Positions 63,966-64,000 of a stretch of DNA of 64,000 nt are shown in pieces. A model generated the notes under the pieces. That model saw only the letters and a program-made list of their open reading frames with translations. It did not search any database and was not told the DNA's origin. Each line of letters opens with the position of its first letter. Positions within the stretch are counted from its first letter, which is position 1. The position numbers were made by a program, and so were the translations under genes. This DNA is from Liolophura sinensis (lineage: Eukaryota; Mollusca; Polyplacophora; Chitonida; Chitonidae): the NCBI RefSeq assembly GCF_032854445.1, contig NC_088295.1:88433836-88497835 (forward strand), given 5' to 3'.

Positions 63966-64000
63966 ATGTCTTCTTTAGACAAAATTATACAGTGGAATTG
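63966..64000 (+). CDS. LINE ORF2 start (cut by the window edge)
   Basis: ATG then SSLDKIIQWN; the I-I-Q-W-N block is the usual first strand of the apurinic endonuclease-like domain of LINE ORF2. About 116 bp separate it from the ORF1 stop. Confidence 0.6.
   Translation, partial: MSSLDKIIQWN

Larger units (their letters stand above)
62216..64000 (+). mobile_element. 5' part of a Jockey/I-like LINE (5' UTR, damaged ORF1, start of ORF2)
   Basis: A GC-rich leader from about 62216 (CCCCGTGGGGTTTCCGGGG, GCTTGTCGTAAAAGACGACT AA) leads to an ORF1-like region. At 62660-63150 the pieces FPAFLVISNKN, INPFVLKK, QPVSVSPHNTLNCCHGIIRD, TEELKHQGVSKVKRA and TYMLTFNKTSLPASK lie in shifting frames, the usual N-terminal half of ORF1 in this LINE group. 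ORF2 starts at about 63966 (MSSLDKIIQWN), cut by the window edge. Confidence 0.85.

Overview
This is a 64-kb piece of an animal nuclear genome. Genes have introns with GT..AG borders, coding exons are small (56-342 nt), introns are long and filled with minisatellites, and many copies of a tRNA-derived SINE are present. The SINE has a (TAAA)n-type tail and a 3' region that reads like elements I associate with molluscs and brachiopods. A lophotrochozoan such as a mollusc or brachiopod is therefore my best guess, but the species cannot be fixed from the sequence alone. Base composition, splice sites and poly(A) signals are all ordinary for such a genome.

Three genes can be reconstructed, all on the + strand. 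(1) At 5639-31403 lies a 17-exon gene for a secreted protein related to von Willebrand factor D and EGF domain-containing proteins (VWDE-like). All exon phases match and the exons sum to 2967 nt (988 aa). Order: signal peptide, a D8C-like cysteine module, an Ig-like/strand-rich region, a VWD domain with a GLCGNFNG core, a basic furin-type site, one EGF module, and a C-terminus I do not recognise. A second copy of the last exon, in the same phase and with its own poly(A) signal, lies 6.3 kb downstream (37528-37699). (2) At 39075-42682 lies a compact 3-exon gene with a TATA box and poly(A) signal. It encodes a 137-aa secreted protein made of two four-cysteine modules, one per exon. (3) From 47459 to beyond the right edge lie the first two coding exons of a receptor with an extracellular ANF-receptor (periplasmic-binding-protein type 1) ligand-binding domain, as in receptor guanylate cyclases. 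They are separated by a 13.2-kb intron.

The rest is repeat-rich. Nearly every large intron has its own minisatellite (units of 17, 34, 42, 46, 58, 65, 74, 78, 86, 93, 108 bp and others). Several long open reading frames are only translations of such arrays. Some tandem duplications include exon edges: exon 5 with its donor is followed by two decayed copies, the intron 2 array carries the exon 2 donor in its unit, and a piece of exon 10 reappears after the intron 10 array. About sixteen SINE copies occur, several with clear target-site duplications. Other mobile pieces are the 5' part of a Jockey/I-like LINE at the right edge (ORF1 damaged, ORF2 just starting), a 3' LINE fragment, an SGNH-hydrolase-like pseudogene, and a doubtful piggyBac-like fragment. 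Four hairpin-forming inverted repeats are not explained by these elements.

Region by region: 1-5370 has no recognised gene; 5378-31553 is the VWDE-like gene; 31600-39000 is intergenic with the duplicated terminal exon and mobile-element debris; 39011-42711 is the small secreted gene; 42880-47400 is intergenic; 47459-64000 is the receptor gene, with its first intron crowded with repeats.
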